From Mesorhizobium loti (GTDB taxonomy: Bacteria > Pseudomonadota > Alphaproteobacteria > Rhizobiales > Rhizobiaceae), in NCBI RefSeq assembly GCF_013170705.1, contig NZ_CP033334.1, positions 868,001-932,000 of the forward strand: a stretch of 64,000 nt of DNA. Reading direction: 5' to 3'. Positions 46,310 through 55,473 of this stretch are shown here, one piece after another. Both the position numbers and the translations under genes were made by a program. Below the pieces are notes generated by a model. That model made no database searches. It was not told the origin of the DNA and saw nothing but the letters and a program-made list of their open reading frames with translations. Within the stretch, counting starts at the first letter, position 1, and each line of letters starts with the position of its first letter.

Positions 46310-47563
46310 TCAGTTTCGCAGCGTTGCGCGTTTGCCTTGCAGGAACCGGCGCACCGCAGGATCGCGTTCCAGGCCGATCGCCCTGTCATAGGCCTCGGTC
46401 GCCTGCGGCACCTGGCCAAGCCTGGCCAGGAGACCGGCCCGCGCCGCCCAGTAAGGCTGATATTCATTCAGCCGCTTGTCGTCACCCAGAACGTAGAGGG
46501 CAGCCAGCCCCGCCATGGCGCCCTGCGTTTCGGCGAGCGCAACCGCGCGGTTGATCGCCACCACCGGCGATCCCACAATCGAAAACAGCGCGTCGTAAAG
46601 CGAGCGGATCGCCACCCAGTCGGTGCGGCCGGTCAGCCGTCGCGCGGCGTGGGCCGACTGCACGGCTGCCTCAAGCTGGTAGCGGCCGACCACGCCGCTC
46701 GCCGCGGCATGGGAAAGAAGCGCCTCCGCCTCATCGATGAGGGCGCGGTCCCAAAGGTCGCAGTCCTGTTCGGCCAGCGGCACGAACTCGCCTTCGGCGC
46801 TACGCCGGGCCGCGCGGCGCGCCTCGGCAAACAGCATCAGCGCAAGCAGGCCAAGCGCTTCCGGCTCCTCCGGCATCAGCGTGGCGACCAGGCGGCCGAG
46901 CCAGATGCCCTCGGTGGCGAGGTTGCGGCGCCGCGTCTCGGTGCCGGCCGGATCGGACCAGCCTTCGGCGAAGGCGGCGTAGATCGCCTCCAGCACGGCG
47001 TCCAGCCGCTCGCCGAGTTCGGCCCGCTCCGGAACCCGCAACGGAATGCCGGTTTCACGGATGCGCGTCTTGGCGCGCACCAAGCGCTGGCCCATCGTTG
47101 CCGGCGAGACCAGGAAGGCGGAAGCGATCGTCGCGGCATCGAAGCCGAGGATGGTCTGCAGGATCAGCGGCGCCCGCACGCCCGGTTCGATCGCAGGATG
47201 CGCGCAGGCAAACATCAGCCGCAGCCGTTCGTCGGGCAGATCTTCGTCGGTCATGCGCGCCTCCATCTCCTCGGCGATCAGCTTGAGATGATCGCGGGCG
47301 GCCTCCCGGGTGAGCCGCCGCCGCACCGCATCGACACGACGCCGGCGCGCCACGGCCAAAAGCCAGGCTTCCGGCTTTTCGGGCACGCCCGATTTCGGCC
47401 AGCGTTCGAGCGCCGCGGCAAAGGCGTCGGCCAGCGCGTCCTCGGCCGCGGCCACGTCGCGCGTGCGCGCCGCGAGCCAGGCGACCAGCTTGCCATAGCT
47501 CTGCCTGGCGGCGGCCTCGGCGGCCGCCCGGGCGATATCCGGGCGACTGTCCAACGCGGTCAA
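46310..47563 (-). CDS. ECF42-type RNA polymerase sigma factor
   Basis: A 417-residue sigma factor: sigma2 region (about residues 10-80, with PEKPEAWLLAVARRRRVDAV), sigma4 region (about 105-165, GFDAATIASAFLVSPATMGQR) and a long C-terminal TPR-like domain typical of ECF42. The start is taken as TTG 47563, which overlaps the YciI stop as TTGA; the frame upstream of it is inside the YciI gene. No anti-sigma factor is present; in this group the C-terminal domain and the YciI partner are thought to take that place. Confidence 0.88.
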   Translation of the reverse strand: MTALDSRPDIARAAAEAAARQSYGKLVAWLAARTRDVAAAEDALADAFAAALERWPKSGVPEKPEAWLLAVARRRRVDAVRRRLTREAARDHLKLIAEEMEARMTDEDLPDERLRLMFACAHPAIEPGVRAPLILQTILGFDAATIASAFLVSPATMGQRLVRAKTRIRETGIPLRVPERAELGERLDAVLEAIYAAFAEGWSDPAGTETRRRNLATEGIWLGRLVATLMPEEPEALGLLALMLFAEARRAARRSAEGEFVPLAEQDCDLWDRALIDEAEALLSHAAASGVVGRYQLEAAVQSAHAARRLTGRTDWVAIRSLYDALFSIVGSPVVAINRAVALAETQGAMAGLAALYVLGDDKRLNEYQPYWAARAGLLARLGQVPQATEAYDRAIGLERDPAVRRFLQGKRATLRN

Positions 47564-47928
47564 TCCTTGGGCAGGTAGTCGGCCATTTCCCAGATCGGCC
47601 GCAACTCGACCGTGCCGGTGCTGGCCGCCGGACAGCGCGCCGCCCATTCGATGGCGGTATCGATGTCGGCCGCCTCGATCATGTAGAAGCCGGCAAGCTG
47701 CTCCTTGGTGTCGGCATAGGGGCCGTCGATCACATTGGTCTTGCCGTCGGCGATCCGCACCGAGGTGGTCGCCTGGGTCGGGCGCAGCCTTTCGCCGGCC
47801 AGCCACGCGCCTGATTTCTTCAACGCGTCGGTATAGGCGCTATAGGCCGCGCTCATCTGCCGGGCCTTCTCGATCGGCATGGCCGCCATCGCGGCTTCGT
47901 CGTTGTTGATCATCAGCATGTATCGCAT
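47560..47928 (-). CDS. YciI/DGPF family protein, partner of the ECF42 sigma factor
   Basis: A 122-residue dimeric ferredoxin-like-fold protein (YCII-related, also called DGPF). MRYMLMINNDEAAMA opens it and TNVIDGPYADTKEQLAGFYM contains the DGP core motif. Members are almost always encoded beside ECF42 sigma factors. Its stop codon overlaps the sigma start. What it senses or catalyses is unknown. Confidence 0.9.
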   Translation of the reverse strand: MRYMLMINNDEAAMAAMPIEKARQMSAAYSAYTDALKKSGAWLAGERLRPTQATTSVRIADGKTNVIDGPYADTKEQLAGFYMIEAADIDTAIEWAARCPAASTGTVELRPIWEMADYLPKD

Positions 47929-48163
47929 GGGTCATCTCCCGTGGTTTCGAAGGCCGCGTCCTTGCGGGGCCAGACGTATGTCGCGCGGCGACGACCGATT
48001 TCGACAGCGCGCCAAGAAAAATTTTCGGCTTCGTCACGCGGTTTCGCAAGGACCAGGTTTCACCAGGCGGCCGGCCGCGGACTGGCGACCATGCCTCGCA
48101 GCACTATCCTTGCGACCAGCCTTTATGATCCGGGCACGTCACACCAGAGATGGGAGATGAGAA

Positions 48164-48624
48164 ATGGAACTCGTGACCCACAGGAAATTCAAAAACGACC
48201 GGTTGATGCCGTGGGGCAAGGGGACAGTTGTCAGCGGAGCGAAGGGATTCGCTTACCTCTGTGGAAACACTGCGACCGCCGCCGACTACGATCCTATGGG
48301 CAAGCGGGGCGGTCGTTTCGCTGGCGATGCGGCGGCGCAGTGGCTTGAGGTTCTGGGCAATATCAAATCCGATCTTGAGGAGCTGGGCACCACGCTTGAA
48401 CACCTCGTCAAACTGACGTTCTTTGTCAGAGGACCATTTCCCGATGGCGGCGTTCTCAGCTCTCCCAATTTTCGCCTGGACGTTCTGGACGCGTTCTTCG
48501 CCGAGCATTGCCCGAAGCACTGCAGTTACAACAACCCGCCGCCTCGGAGGTGATTGGCGTTGCCGCGCTCGCTCAAGCCGACATCGTCATTGAAATTGTC
48601 GCGATCGCCGCCCTGCCGGATTGA
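48164..48624 (+). pseudogene. RidA-family gene with a frameshift near the 3' end
   Basis: The first frame encodes a RidA/YjgF-like protein (GFAYLCGNTATAADYD, LGNIKSDLEELGTTLEHLVK, then LDAFFAEHCPK) and stops at 48553 after NNPPPRR. The missing C-terminal strand continues in another frame: VIGVAALAQADIVIEI then VAIAALPD and a TGA at 48622-48624, which matches the VxVxxLARPxxLVEIEAIA end of the family. A single-base change within the CCGCCGCC run near 48540 would restore a protein of about 153 residues. It may be a decayed gene, a slippage-prone site or a sequencing error. Confidence 0.7.
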
Positions 48625-48821
48625 GCTGAACCATGGCGTGCCTGCCTCGCCAGCATGCGAATGAAGCCGGAGCACAGCAGGCAGGCGCCGTCGAAGACGA
48701 TCGACGGACGGCTTGCATCGAAAGATGGTTCAGCGGGAGGACTGGCTTGGCAGACTAGACCGAAGAAGGTCGGTCACGCGGGCCTCGGCTGCTCGTGTCC
48801 TGGGACACCAGCCGTAGGTGG

Positions 48822-48947
48822 TCAAAGACGCGGCGTTGTCGAGCGCCGCTCGTCGGCGAAAGCCGGGCGCTCGGCGCGATAGGTGGTGGCGCGGGAGTTG
48901 GCGCCTGGCCGGCAGATCCGGCTGTTGTGGCGGCTCTCGAACGTCAT
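48822..48947 (-). CDS. Possible small basic protein
   Basis: A 41-residue frame beginning MTFESRHNSRICRPG, basic and Arg-rich. Its ATG lies two bases past the stop of the next small frame, which suggests coupling if both are real. There is no recognisable homology and the support is weak. Confidence 0.2.
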   Translation of the reverse strand: MTFESRHNSRICRPGANSRATTYRAERPAFADERRSTTPRL

Positions 48948-48949
48948 GG

Positions 48950-49090
48950 TCAGTGCGCGCCGAGCGAGGTACCGCGACGGGCGCAAGCCGGGCCGGGGCC
49001 GCGCATGTAGTAGCGCTCCGGCCGATAGGTCGGCGCGACGAATTCGCGAATGGCGGCGGCATAGCCGATGAGGTGCGTTAGGAAGTTCAT
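48950..49090 (-). CDS. Possible small protein
   Basis: A 46-residue frame: MNFLTHLIGYAAAIREFVAP, then TYRPERYYMRGPGPACARRG. It starts like a short membrane-seeking helix and ends basic. GGGACGGG precedes the ATG by four bases, a fair ribosome site. It is too short for confident calling, but no better candidate occupies this stretch. Confidence 0.35.
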   Translation of the reverse strand: MNFLTHLIGYAAAIREFVAPTYRPERYYMRGPGPACARRGTSLGAH

Positions 49091-49467
49091 TTTACCCGTC
49101 CCTGTCCCGATTTTCGGATGTCCCTTCCGAATTGCGCGGATGATAGCATCGAGGCGTGAATAGTCGGTGAACGTGATGTTAATTTCTGGTCGAAAACCCG
49201 TTGCTTCGTGGCCGGAATGCGGCTGATTCGGGGTGTTTCCATGCCTTTTGTCGCCATTCCGCGGAGTGTGACTTTTGCATCACATATGTTTCGTTTGAAT
49301 GTCGCCTGGGCGCGGTTCTGTTTCCAATTTTTGACCAGCGGTGAAATTTCCGTTCTGGCCGCCACAATGGCTCAGGCGCGCTTTGGCATGCCTGATGTCA
49401 CGCGCATGCGGAACTGGAGCGCGCCCTGCCCGTTCTTCCCTTCATCTGATCGCGGAAAGGAATTGCC
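49091..49467. other. Gap without a recognised gene before ku
   Basis: This 377-bp stretch is more AT-rich than its surroundings and holds no convincing reading frame. It probably contains the promoter for ku-ligD on one side and for the small minus-strand frame on the other. I see no repeat or strong palindrome in it. Confidence 0.5.
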
Positions 49468-50337
49468 ATGGCGCCGCGCCCTGCCTGGAAGGGTTATCTG
49501 AAGCTGTCGCTGGTCACCTGCGCGGTCGAACTGACCAATGTCGTCACCCATACCGAAAAGGTCTCGTTCCGCATTCTCAACCGCAAGACCGGCAACACGG
49601 TGAAACGCATCTATGTCGACGCGCAAACCGGCAAGCCCTTGGAGGATGGCGACGAGATCAAGGGTTATGAGCTGGACGACGGCGACTTCGTCCATATCGA
49701 GGAGGACGAGATCGAGGCGGTGCAGATCGAATCCTCGCACACGATGAGCCTCGACGGTTTCGTCGACAAAGCCTCGATCCAGCAAATCTATCTCGACACG
49801 CCCTATTATGTCGCGCCGGCCGACAAGGTGTCGGAGGAGGCTTTCGCCGTCATCCGCGATGCCATGGCGGGGAAGAAGATGGCCGGGCTGGCGCGCATCG
49901 TGCTCTACAGCCGGGAACGCCCCGTGGTCATCGAGCCGCTCGGCAAGGGCATGGTGCTGACGACGCTGCGCTACGACAATACGGTGCGCCAGCCGGACAG
50001 CGTGTTCGGCGAGATCAAGGCGGTGAAGACCGACCAGGAGATGACCGATCTGGCCGAGCTGATCATCGACAAGAAGAAGGCGAAGTTCGATCCGTCGAAA
50101 TTCGACGACAAATATGAGGACGCGCTGCTCGAACTGATCCGCGCCAAGAAGGCCGGCAAGAAGGCGCCCAAGGCCCAGGCGACGCCCAAACCCTCGAATG
50201 TCGTCAACCTGTTCGATGCGCTGAAGAAGAGCCTTTCCTCGGATTCAGGCTCTACGAAAGCGTCGTCCGCGAAAGCCAAACCGGCGGCCAAGCGCGCCAA
50301 GCCGAAAGCGGCCGCGCCCAAGCGCAAATCGGCCTGA
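49468..50337 (+). CDS. ku: Ku protein of bacterial end joining
   Basis: A 289-residue Ku core protein that binds double-strand break ends and recruits LigD. The opening MAPRPAWKGYLKLSLVTCAV is typical, with the beta-barrel ring through about residue 230 (YVDAQTGKPLEDGDEIKGYE, FVDKASIQQIYLDTPYYVAP). The C-terminal tail from 240 on is Lys/Ala-rich, a DNA-binding extension common in rhizobia. ligD begins eight bases later, so the pair is one operon. Confidence 0.96.
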   Translation: MAPRPAWKGYLKLSLVTCAVELTNVVTHTEKVSFRILNRKTGNTVKRIYVDAQTGKPLEDGDEIKGYELDDGDFVHIEEDEIEAVQIESSHTMSLDGFVDKASIQQIYLDTPYYVAPADKVSEEAFAVIRDAMAGKKMAGLARIVLYSRERPVVIEPLGKGMVLTTLRYDNTVRQPDSVFGEIKAVKTDQEMTDLAELIIDKKKAKFDPSKFDDKYEDALLELIRAKKAGKKAPKAQATPKPSNVVNLFDALKKSLSSDSGSTKASSAKAKPAAKRAKPKAAAPKRKSA

Positions 50338-50345
50338 GGTACCAA

Positions 50346-52847
50346 ATGGCCGGCCTCGAGCAATATAACGCCAAGCGCGATTTCAAGAAGACCTCGGAAC
50401 CGGCCGGCAAGGTCGCGCGGACCGGGAAAAGCGAGGAGGGCGGCATTTTCGTCATCCACAAGCATGCGGCGACCAGGCTGCATTACGACCTTCGGCTGGA
50501 ACATGGTGGCGTGCTGTGGAGCTGGGCGGTGACACGTGGCCCCAGCCTGGACCCGCATGAGAAGCGGCTGGCCGTCCATGTCGAGGACCACCCGATCGAC
50601 TACGCTCCGTTCGAGGGCACGATCCCCAAGGGCGAATATGGCGGCGGCTCGGTCATCGTCTGGGACGAGGGGACATGGGTGCCCGAGACCGACCCGGCCA
50701 AGGCGATGAAGAAAGGCCATATCAACTTCGAGCTCAAGGGTCACAAGCTGCATGGGCTGTGGCATCTGGTCAGGCTGAAACCGCGTCCGGGCGAGAAGCG
50801 CGACAACTGGCTGCTGATCAAATCGGACGATGCAGCGGCGCGCCCGGGCGTGGATATACTGAAGGAAGCGCCGCAATCGGTGAAGTCCGGCCTGACGATC
50901 GAGGAGATCGGCGAAGGCAAGACGGCGAAAGGCCGAAAGCCCGACGTCTGGCATTCGAACAGGCCGGCGGCCGGCAACGCGAAGGCGGCCGCCCGGAAAC
51001 TCGACTTCATCGAACCGCAGCTGGCGACACTCGAACGGGATGCGCCGCCGGGCAAGGACTGGCTGCACGAAGTGAAATTCGACGGCTATCGCATGCAGGC
51101 GCAGATCGCGGGTACCGATGTGCGGCTCTTGACCCGCACCGGACTCGACTGGACGGAGAAATTCGGCGGCGAAATCGTCACCGAACTCGCCGGCCTGAAA
51201 TGCAGCGATGCCATCATCGACGGCGAGATCGTCGTACTGGCCGACAGCGGCGTCTCGTCGTTCGCCTTGCTGCAGCAGGATTTGTCGGCAAAGCGGACAC
51301 ATCGCTTCATCTACTATGTGTTCGACCTGATGCGCCTCGACGGCAAGGATTTGCGCGCCGAGCCGCTGGTCGAGCGCAAGCAGGCCTTGCAGGAGCTGCT
51401 CGGCAAGCAGCCCGAGAACCCGGCGGTGCGTTTCTCCGACCACTTTTCCGAGCCCGGCAAGATCATGCTGGAGCATGCCTGCCGCATGGGGCTGGAAGGC
51501 GTCGTCTCGAAGCGTGCCGATGCGCCCTATCGCAGCGGGCGCGGCCCGACATGGGTGAAGTCGAAATGCACGGCGCGGCAGGAATTCGTCATTGGCGGCT
51601 ATCTGCCGTCGGACAAGACCGGGCGCGGGCTGCGCTCGCTGCTGGTCGGCTACTATGAGGGCGCCAAACTACACTATGCCGGGCGTGTCGGCACCGGCTT
51701 CTCCGCCAAGGGTGCGACGGAGCTGAAGACAAAACTCGATGGGCTGAAGGCCAAGGATTCGCCTTTCGACAGGGCCGTGCCGAAGGGCAAGGGTCTGGTC
51801 TGGGTCAAGCCGGAGCTTGTCGGCGAAGTGGAGTTTCGCAGCTGGACCTCGGACCGTATAATACGCCATGCCTCGTTCCAGGGGCTGCGCGAGGACAAGC
51901 CGGCGGAGGACGTTGTGCAGGAAAGGCCCAAGGCAGCGACAGGCAAGGCCAAGCCGTCGTCAAGCGGCGCCGGCAAATCCGCCGCTGCGGTAACGACCAC
52001 CGTCAAGCTCTCCCACCCCGACAAGCTGCTGTGGCCCGACGAAAAGATCTCTAAGCAAGGCCTGCTCGACCATTACGCGGAGGTCTGGCCGCGCATGGAG
52101 CAGTTCGTCGTCAACCGTCCGCTCAGCCTGGTGCGGGCGCCGGACGGCGTTGGCGGGCCACGCTTTTTCCAGAAACACGCCTCGGCCGGCATGAGCGACA
52201 AGATCGCGCGGATGAAAGACCCAACCGATGGCGAGGAGATCCTGTTCGTCCGGGATTTCGATGGCGTCGCGGCGCTCGTCCAGTACGGGGTGGTCGAGAT
52301 CCATATCTGGGGTTGCACGATCGACAAGCTCGAACAGCCGGACCAGATCATCTTCGATCTCGACCCCGATGAGGGTGTCGACGTGGAAGCGGTACGCGAG
52401 GCGGCGCTCGACATCAGGGGCAAGCTCGATGAGCTGTCGCTGCCGAATTTCGTCAAGACATCGGGCGGCAAGGGCTATCACGTGCTGGTGCCGCTCAAGC
52501 CCTCGGCGGATTGGGATGCGGTAAAGACCTTCGCCCATGATTTCGCCAAGGCGCTCGAACAGGGCGCCCCCGGCCGCTACACGGCGACGCTGTCGAAGAA
52601 GGCGCGCACCGGGAAAATCTTCGTCGACTATCTTCGCAACGGCCGCGGCTCGACGACGGTCGCGCCCTATTCGTCGAGGGCCAAGAAGGGGGCTACCGTG
52701 TCGATGCCGGTGACCTGGGCCGAGATCGAGGCCGGGCTGGCGCCGAACGCGTTCCCGATCGGCGACAAGACGACGCTGAAACAGCTGGCGCAAGCCGATC
52801 CGTGGAAGGGGTTTTTCGAGCAGGGGAAGGCGTTGAAGCGGGGGTAA
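50346..52847 (+). CDS. ligD: DNA ligase D (multi-domain NHEJ ligase)
   Basis: An 833-residue three-domain enzyme in the order phosphoesterase, ligase, polymerase. The 3'-phosphoesterase covers about residues 35-160 with His40, His46 and Asp48 in HKHAATRLHYDLRLEHGG. The ATP-dependent ligase covers about 220-530, with nucleophile Lys244 in HEVKFDGYRM. The primase-polymerase covers about 560-830 with metal-binding aspartates in IIFDLDPDEG. All parts look intact. With Ku it repairs breaks without a template, in bacteria mainly in non-dividing cells. Confidence 0.96.
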   Translation: MAGLEQYNAKRDFKKTSEPAGKVARTGKSEEGGIFVIHKHAATRLHYDLRLEHGGVLWSWAVTRGPSLDPHEKRLAVHVEDHPIDYAPFEGTIPKGEYGGGSVIVWDEGTWVPETDPAKAMKKGHINFELKGHKLHGLWHLVRLKPRPGEKRDNWLLIKSDDAAARPGVDILKEAPQSVKSGLTIEEIGEGKTAKGRKPDVWHSNRPAAGNAKAAARKLDFIEPQLATLERDAPPGKDWLHEVKFDGYRMQAQIAGTDVRLLTRTGLDWTEKFGGEIVTELAGLKCSDAIIDGEIVVLADSGVSSFALLQQDLSAKRTHRFIYYVFDLMRLDGKDLRAEPLVERKQALQELLGKQPENPAVRFSDHFSEPGKIMLEHACRMGLEGVVSKRADAPYRSGRGPTWVKSKCTARQEFVIGGYLPSDKTGRGLRSLLVGYYEGAKLHYAGRVGTGFSAKGATELKTKLDGLKAKDSPFDRAVPKGKGLVWVKPELVGEVEFRSWTSDRIIRHASFQGLREDKPAEDVVQERPKAATGKAKPSSSGAGKSAAAVTTTVKLSHPDKLLWPDEKISKQGLLDHYAEVWPRMEQFVVNRPLSLVRAPDGVGGPRFFQKHASAGMSDKIARMKDPTDGEEILFVRDFDGVAALVQYGVVEIHIWGCTIDKLEQPDQIIFDLDPDEGVDVEAVREAALDIRGKLDELSLPNFVKTSGGKGYHVLVPLKPSADWDAVKTFAHDFAKALEQGAPGRYTATLSKKARTGKIFVDYLRNGRGSTTVAPYSSRAKKGATVSMPVTWAEIEAGLAPNAFPIGDKTTLKQLAQADPWKGFFEQGKALKRG

Positions 52848-52857
52848 GCCTACTCGA

Positions 52858-52920
52858 CTTCGTCATCGTAGGGCGAAGCAAGGAGCGAAGCGACGCAGCG
52901 CAGACCCCAGGATGACGAAG
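52858..52920. repeat. Short interspersed repeat with inverted ends
   Basis: Arms CTTCGTCATC (52858-52867) and GATGACGAAG (52911-52920) flank GGGCGAAGCAAGGAGCGAAG and a CGACGCAGCGCAGACCC stretch. It lies between the convergent ligD and arsR-type genes. The unit looks like a dispersed rhizobial element; only one copy is seen here. It could form a long stem and end both transcripts. Confidence 0.6.
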
Positions 52921-52939
52921 GTGGGTGAGCGCTGGCAAA

Positions 52940-53614
52940 CTACGCCAAAAACGCCCTCTCAAACGCCTGCTTGCCCGGCGGCGAGAAGATGACCGCGCGG
53001 CTGTCCTTTTCACGACGTGCCCATTTTTCCAGAAGGATCTTGTCGAGGATGGCCGCGCCCAGCGTGCCGGCGAGATGCGAGCGGCGCACGCTCCAGTCGA
53101 GGCAGGCGCGGCAGACCGGCCGGCGCGGCCTGGGATCGACATCGATGCCCATGGCGGAAAAATGCGATGCCGCCGACGGACCAGGCCTGATCTCCTTGTC
53201 GTCGCGCAGCAGGATGTCTCTCTCGACAAGGCGGTCGAGCATCGCCACCGCCTGCTCGCCGGCGAGATGGTCATAGCAGACGCGCGCGACGCGCATCGCC
53301 GCGTCACGCGGACCCGGCCGCACACGCTTGGGGCCAACGGCTTCCGCCACACCGGTGATGGCTTCGATCATGCCCGCGACCTGCGGACCGGCGAGACCGT
53401 AATAGCGATGCCTGCCCTGGCTGGCCAAGGTCAGCAGCCCACCCTCCATCAATTTCGACAGATGCGAGCTGGCGGTCGGCAAGGAGACGCCGGCCTCCAG
53501 CGCCAGTTCGCTCGCCGTCAGCGCCGTGCCGCCCATCAGCGCGCTGAGCATGTTGGCGCGGGCCGGGTCGCCGACCAGGCTGGCGATGCGCGCGATATCA
53601 GGTCCTTCACGCAT
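52940..53614 (-). CDS. ArsR-family transcriptional regulator
   Basis: A 224-residue protein. Residues about 5-80 form an ArsR-type winged helix (LVGDPARANMLSALMGG, SELALEAGVSLPTASSHLS, with the wing LASQGRHRYY). The C-terminal half is a longer domain with cysteines in RRPVCRACLDWSVRRSHLAG that could bind a metal or sense redox. The start at 53614 fits the family; the longer frame is unsupported. It diverges from the NIPSNAP/ABM pair, 172 bp away, and probably controls it. Confidence 0.88.
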   Translation of the reverse strand: MREGPDIARIASLVGDPARANMLSALMGGTALTASELALEAGVSLPTASSHLSKLMEGGLLTLASQGRHRYYGLAGPQVAGMIEAITGVAEAVGPKRVRPGPRDAAMRVARVCYDHLAGEQAVAMLDRLVERDILLRDDKEIRPGPSAASHFSAMGIDVDPRPRRPVCRACLDWSVRRSHLAGTLGAAILDKILLEKWARREKDSRAVIFSPPGKQAFERAFLA

Positions 53615-53786
53615 GGTTTGATCCTCATCGAAGCATTCTTGTGAGACAACCACTAATCTGGCTTCAGCTCAAGGAGCCGGCGACGCAAGAGACGATGGCT
53701 CCTGACACCAAACTGCCTAGCACATGGATGCGCATGACGTTTCGACCGCGCTCGAAGCGTCGATGCAAGACCCAAGGGAGCCGACC

Positions 53787-54119
53787 ATGACCATCACCTG
53801 CTTCATCCGCTATGAGATCGACCCGTTCGGCAAGGCCGCCTTCGAGGAATATGCCCGCAACTGGGGCCAGGCCATTCCGCGCTGCGGCGCCGACCTGATC
53901 GGCTATTTCGCCCCGCATGAGGGGTCGGCGACGACGGCCTACGCCGCCTACAACATTGAAAGCCTGGCGGCCTACGAAGCCTATCGGGCCCGCCTTGCCG
54001 CCGATCCCGCCGGCAAGGCAAACTATGAGTTCGCTCGCCGCGAAAGATTCATCCTCAAGGAGGACCGCATGTTCCTGAAACACGTTTCCGGGCCCCACGC
54101 CAAGCTGGTGCTGCCGTGA
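53787..54119 (+). CDS. NIPSNAP family protein
   Basis: A 110-residue protein of the NIPSNAP dimeric alpha-beta barrel fold: MTITCFIRYEIDPFGKAAFE, DLIGYFAPHEGSATTAYAAY, then FILKEDRMFLKHV. GGGAG precedes the ATG at 53787; an upstream ATG at 53724 gives an extension without family match. The stop overlaps the GTG of the following ABM gene by four bases. The function of bacterial members is unknown. Confidence 0.9.
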   Translation: MTITCFIRYEIDPFGKAAFEEYARNWGQAIPRCGADLIGYFAPHEGSATTAYAAYNIESLAAYEAYRARLAADPAGKANYEFARRERFILKEDRMFLKHVSGPHAKLVLP

Positions 54120-54460
54120 TCGCCGTCATCTTCGAGGTGCAGCCCGCGGAGGGCCGGCGCGATGCCTATCTCGGCATCGCCGCCAAGCTGCGGCCCCTGC
54201 TCGACGGCATTGACGGCTTCATCTCGATCGAGCGCTTTCAGAGTCTCGCCGACCCGAACCGCATCCTGTCGCTGTCGTTCTGGCGCGACGAGGACGCGGT
54301 GAAGGCCTGGCGCAACACCGAAGAGCACCGCCAGGCGCAGCAGGCCGGCCGCGGCGGCATCTTTGCCGGCTATCGGCTGCGCATCGCGCATGTGGTGCGC
54401 GACTACGGACTGACCGAAAGGGACGAGGCGCCGGCGGACAGCCGGGCGGTGAATGGGTGA
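54116..54460 (+). CDS. Antibiotic biosynthesis monooxygenase (ABM) domain protein
   Basis: A 114-residue ABM-fold protein starting at GTG 54116 inside the NIPSNAP stop. IAVIFEVQPAEGRRDAYLGI opens it and GFISIERFQSLADPNRILSL is the core strand-helix. Such domains act on quinone-like or heme-like substrates or in oxidative defence; this one's role is unknown. Together with NIPSNAP it forms a two-gene unit under the divergent ArsR-type regulator. Confidence 0.85.
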   Translation: MIAVIFEVQPAEGRRDAYLGIAAKLRPLLDGIDGFISIERFQSLADPNRILSLSFWRDEDAVKAWRNTEEHRQAQQAGRGGIFAGYRLRIAHVVRDYGLTERDEAPADSRAVNG

Positions 54461-54479
54461 GTGGCTGGCGCGGCAGCGC

Positions 54480-55463
54480 TCAAGCATTCCCGATCAGCAC
54501 TCCCGCCGCGAACACCAGCGCGCCGCCCAGCACCACCTGGAAGGCGGCGCGCAGGAAGGGCGTCTGCATGTAGCGGTTCTGGACGAAGGCGATGGCCCAC
54601 AATTCGAAGAACACCACCACAGCGGCGACGGCCGTCGCCGTCCAGAAATGCGGAATGAGATAGGGCAATGCGTGGCCCAGACCGCCGGCCGATGTCATGA
54701 CGCCGGTGGTGATGCCGCGTTTTATCGGCGAGCCGCGGCCCGAGAGCTTGCCGTCGTCGGAAGCGACTTCAGTAAAACCCATGGAGATGCCGGCGCCGAT
54801 CGACGCGGCAAGTCCGACCAGGAAGGTCTGCCAGGTGTCATGCGTGGCGAAGGCAGCGGCGAAGATCGGCGCCAGCGTCGACACCGAACCGTCCATCAGG
54901 CCGGCAAGGCCCGGCTGCACGTAAGTCAGGATGAACTGGCGCTGCTCGGCGGCGGCCTCTTCATCCTTCACGTCGCCCGGCACATGCTTCTGCTCCAGCC
55001 GCTGCGCCAGTGTCTCGTGACCCTGTTCGGCTATAGCGAGGTCGTCGAGAAGTTTACGCGTCGAGGCATCGGTGGTGCGCTTTGCCGCCTCGACGTAGAA
55101 CAGGTAGGCCTGCTGCTCCATCGCCTCGGCCTGGCGGCGCACATGCTCGATGCCGAGCGGCCTCACCAGCCAGTCGGGCTTGCGCTCGAAATAGCCCTTC
55201 ACATGTTCGCGCCGGATCAGCGGAATGCGCTCGCCGAAACGCTTGCGGAAGAGTTCGATCAGGGCGTCGCGATGGCCGTCCTCCTCCTCGGCCATCTCCT
55301 CGAACACCTTCGCCGATTGCGGGAAGCTTTCCGCCAGCCCGTCGGCATAGGCCCGATAGATGCGACCGTCATCTTCCTCGGATGAAATGGCCAGCGCCAG
55401 GATTTCTTGTTCGGAGAGCGATTCGAAGGGGCGGCGGCCGAAGCCGAAAACACGGGAAAGCAT
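54480..55463 (-). CDS. mbfA: Membrane-bound ferritin-like iron exporter MbfA
   Basis: A 327-residue fusion of an N-terminal ferritin-like di-iron domain (about residues 15-160; FEEMAEEEDGHRDALIELF and AIAEQGHETLAQRLEQ hold the E-x-x-H motifs) and a C-terminal VIT1/CCC1-like membrane domain (GLAGLMDGSVSTLAPIFAAA, GLAASIGAGISMGFTEVASD). In Agrobacterium and Bradyrhizobium MbfA exports iron and protects against peroxide and acid stress, and is repressed by Irr. A perfect ICE palindrome lies 10 bp upstream of the start, fitting that control. Confidence 0.95.
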   Translation of the reverse strand: MLSRVFGFGRRPFESLSEQEILALAISSEEDDGRIYRAYADGLAESFPQSAKVFEEMAEEEDGHRDALIELFRKRFGERIPLIRREHVKGYFERKPDWLVRPLGIEHVRRQAEAMEQQAYLFYVEAAKRTTDASTRKLLDDLAIAEQGHETLAQRLEQKHVPGDVKDEEAAAEQRQFILTYVQPGLAGLMDGSVSTLAPIFAAAFATHDTWQTFLVGLAASIGAGISMGFTEVASDDGKLSGRGSPIKRGITTGVMTSAGGLGHALPYLIPHFWTATAVAAVVVFFELWAIAFVQNRYMQTPFLRAAFQVVLGGALVFAAGVLIGNA

Positions 55464-55473
55464 GAGGAAAGGA

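Noticed and set aside
46310..47806. Long start for the ECF sigma factor
   Set aside because: The extra N-terminal about 80 residues are read out of frame inside the YciI gene and lack sigma-like sequence; TTG 47563 fits better.
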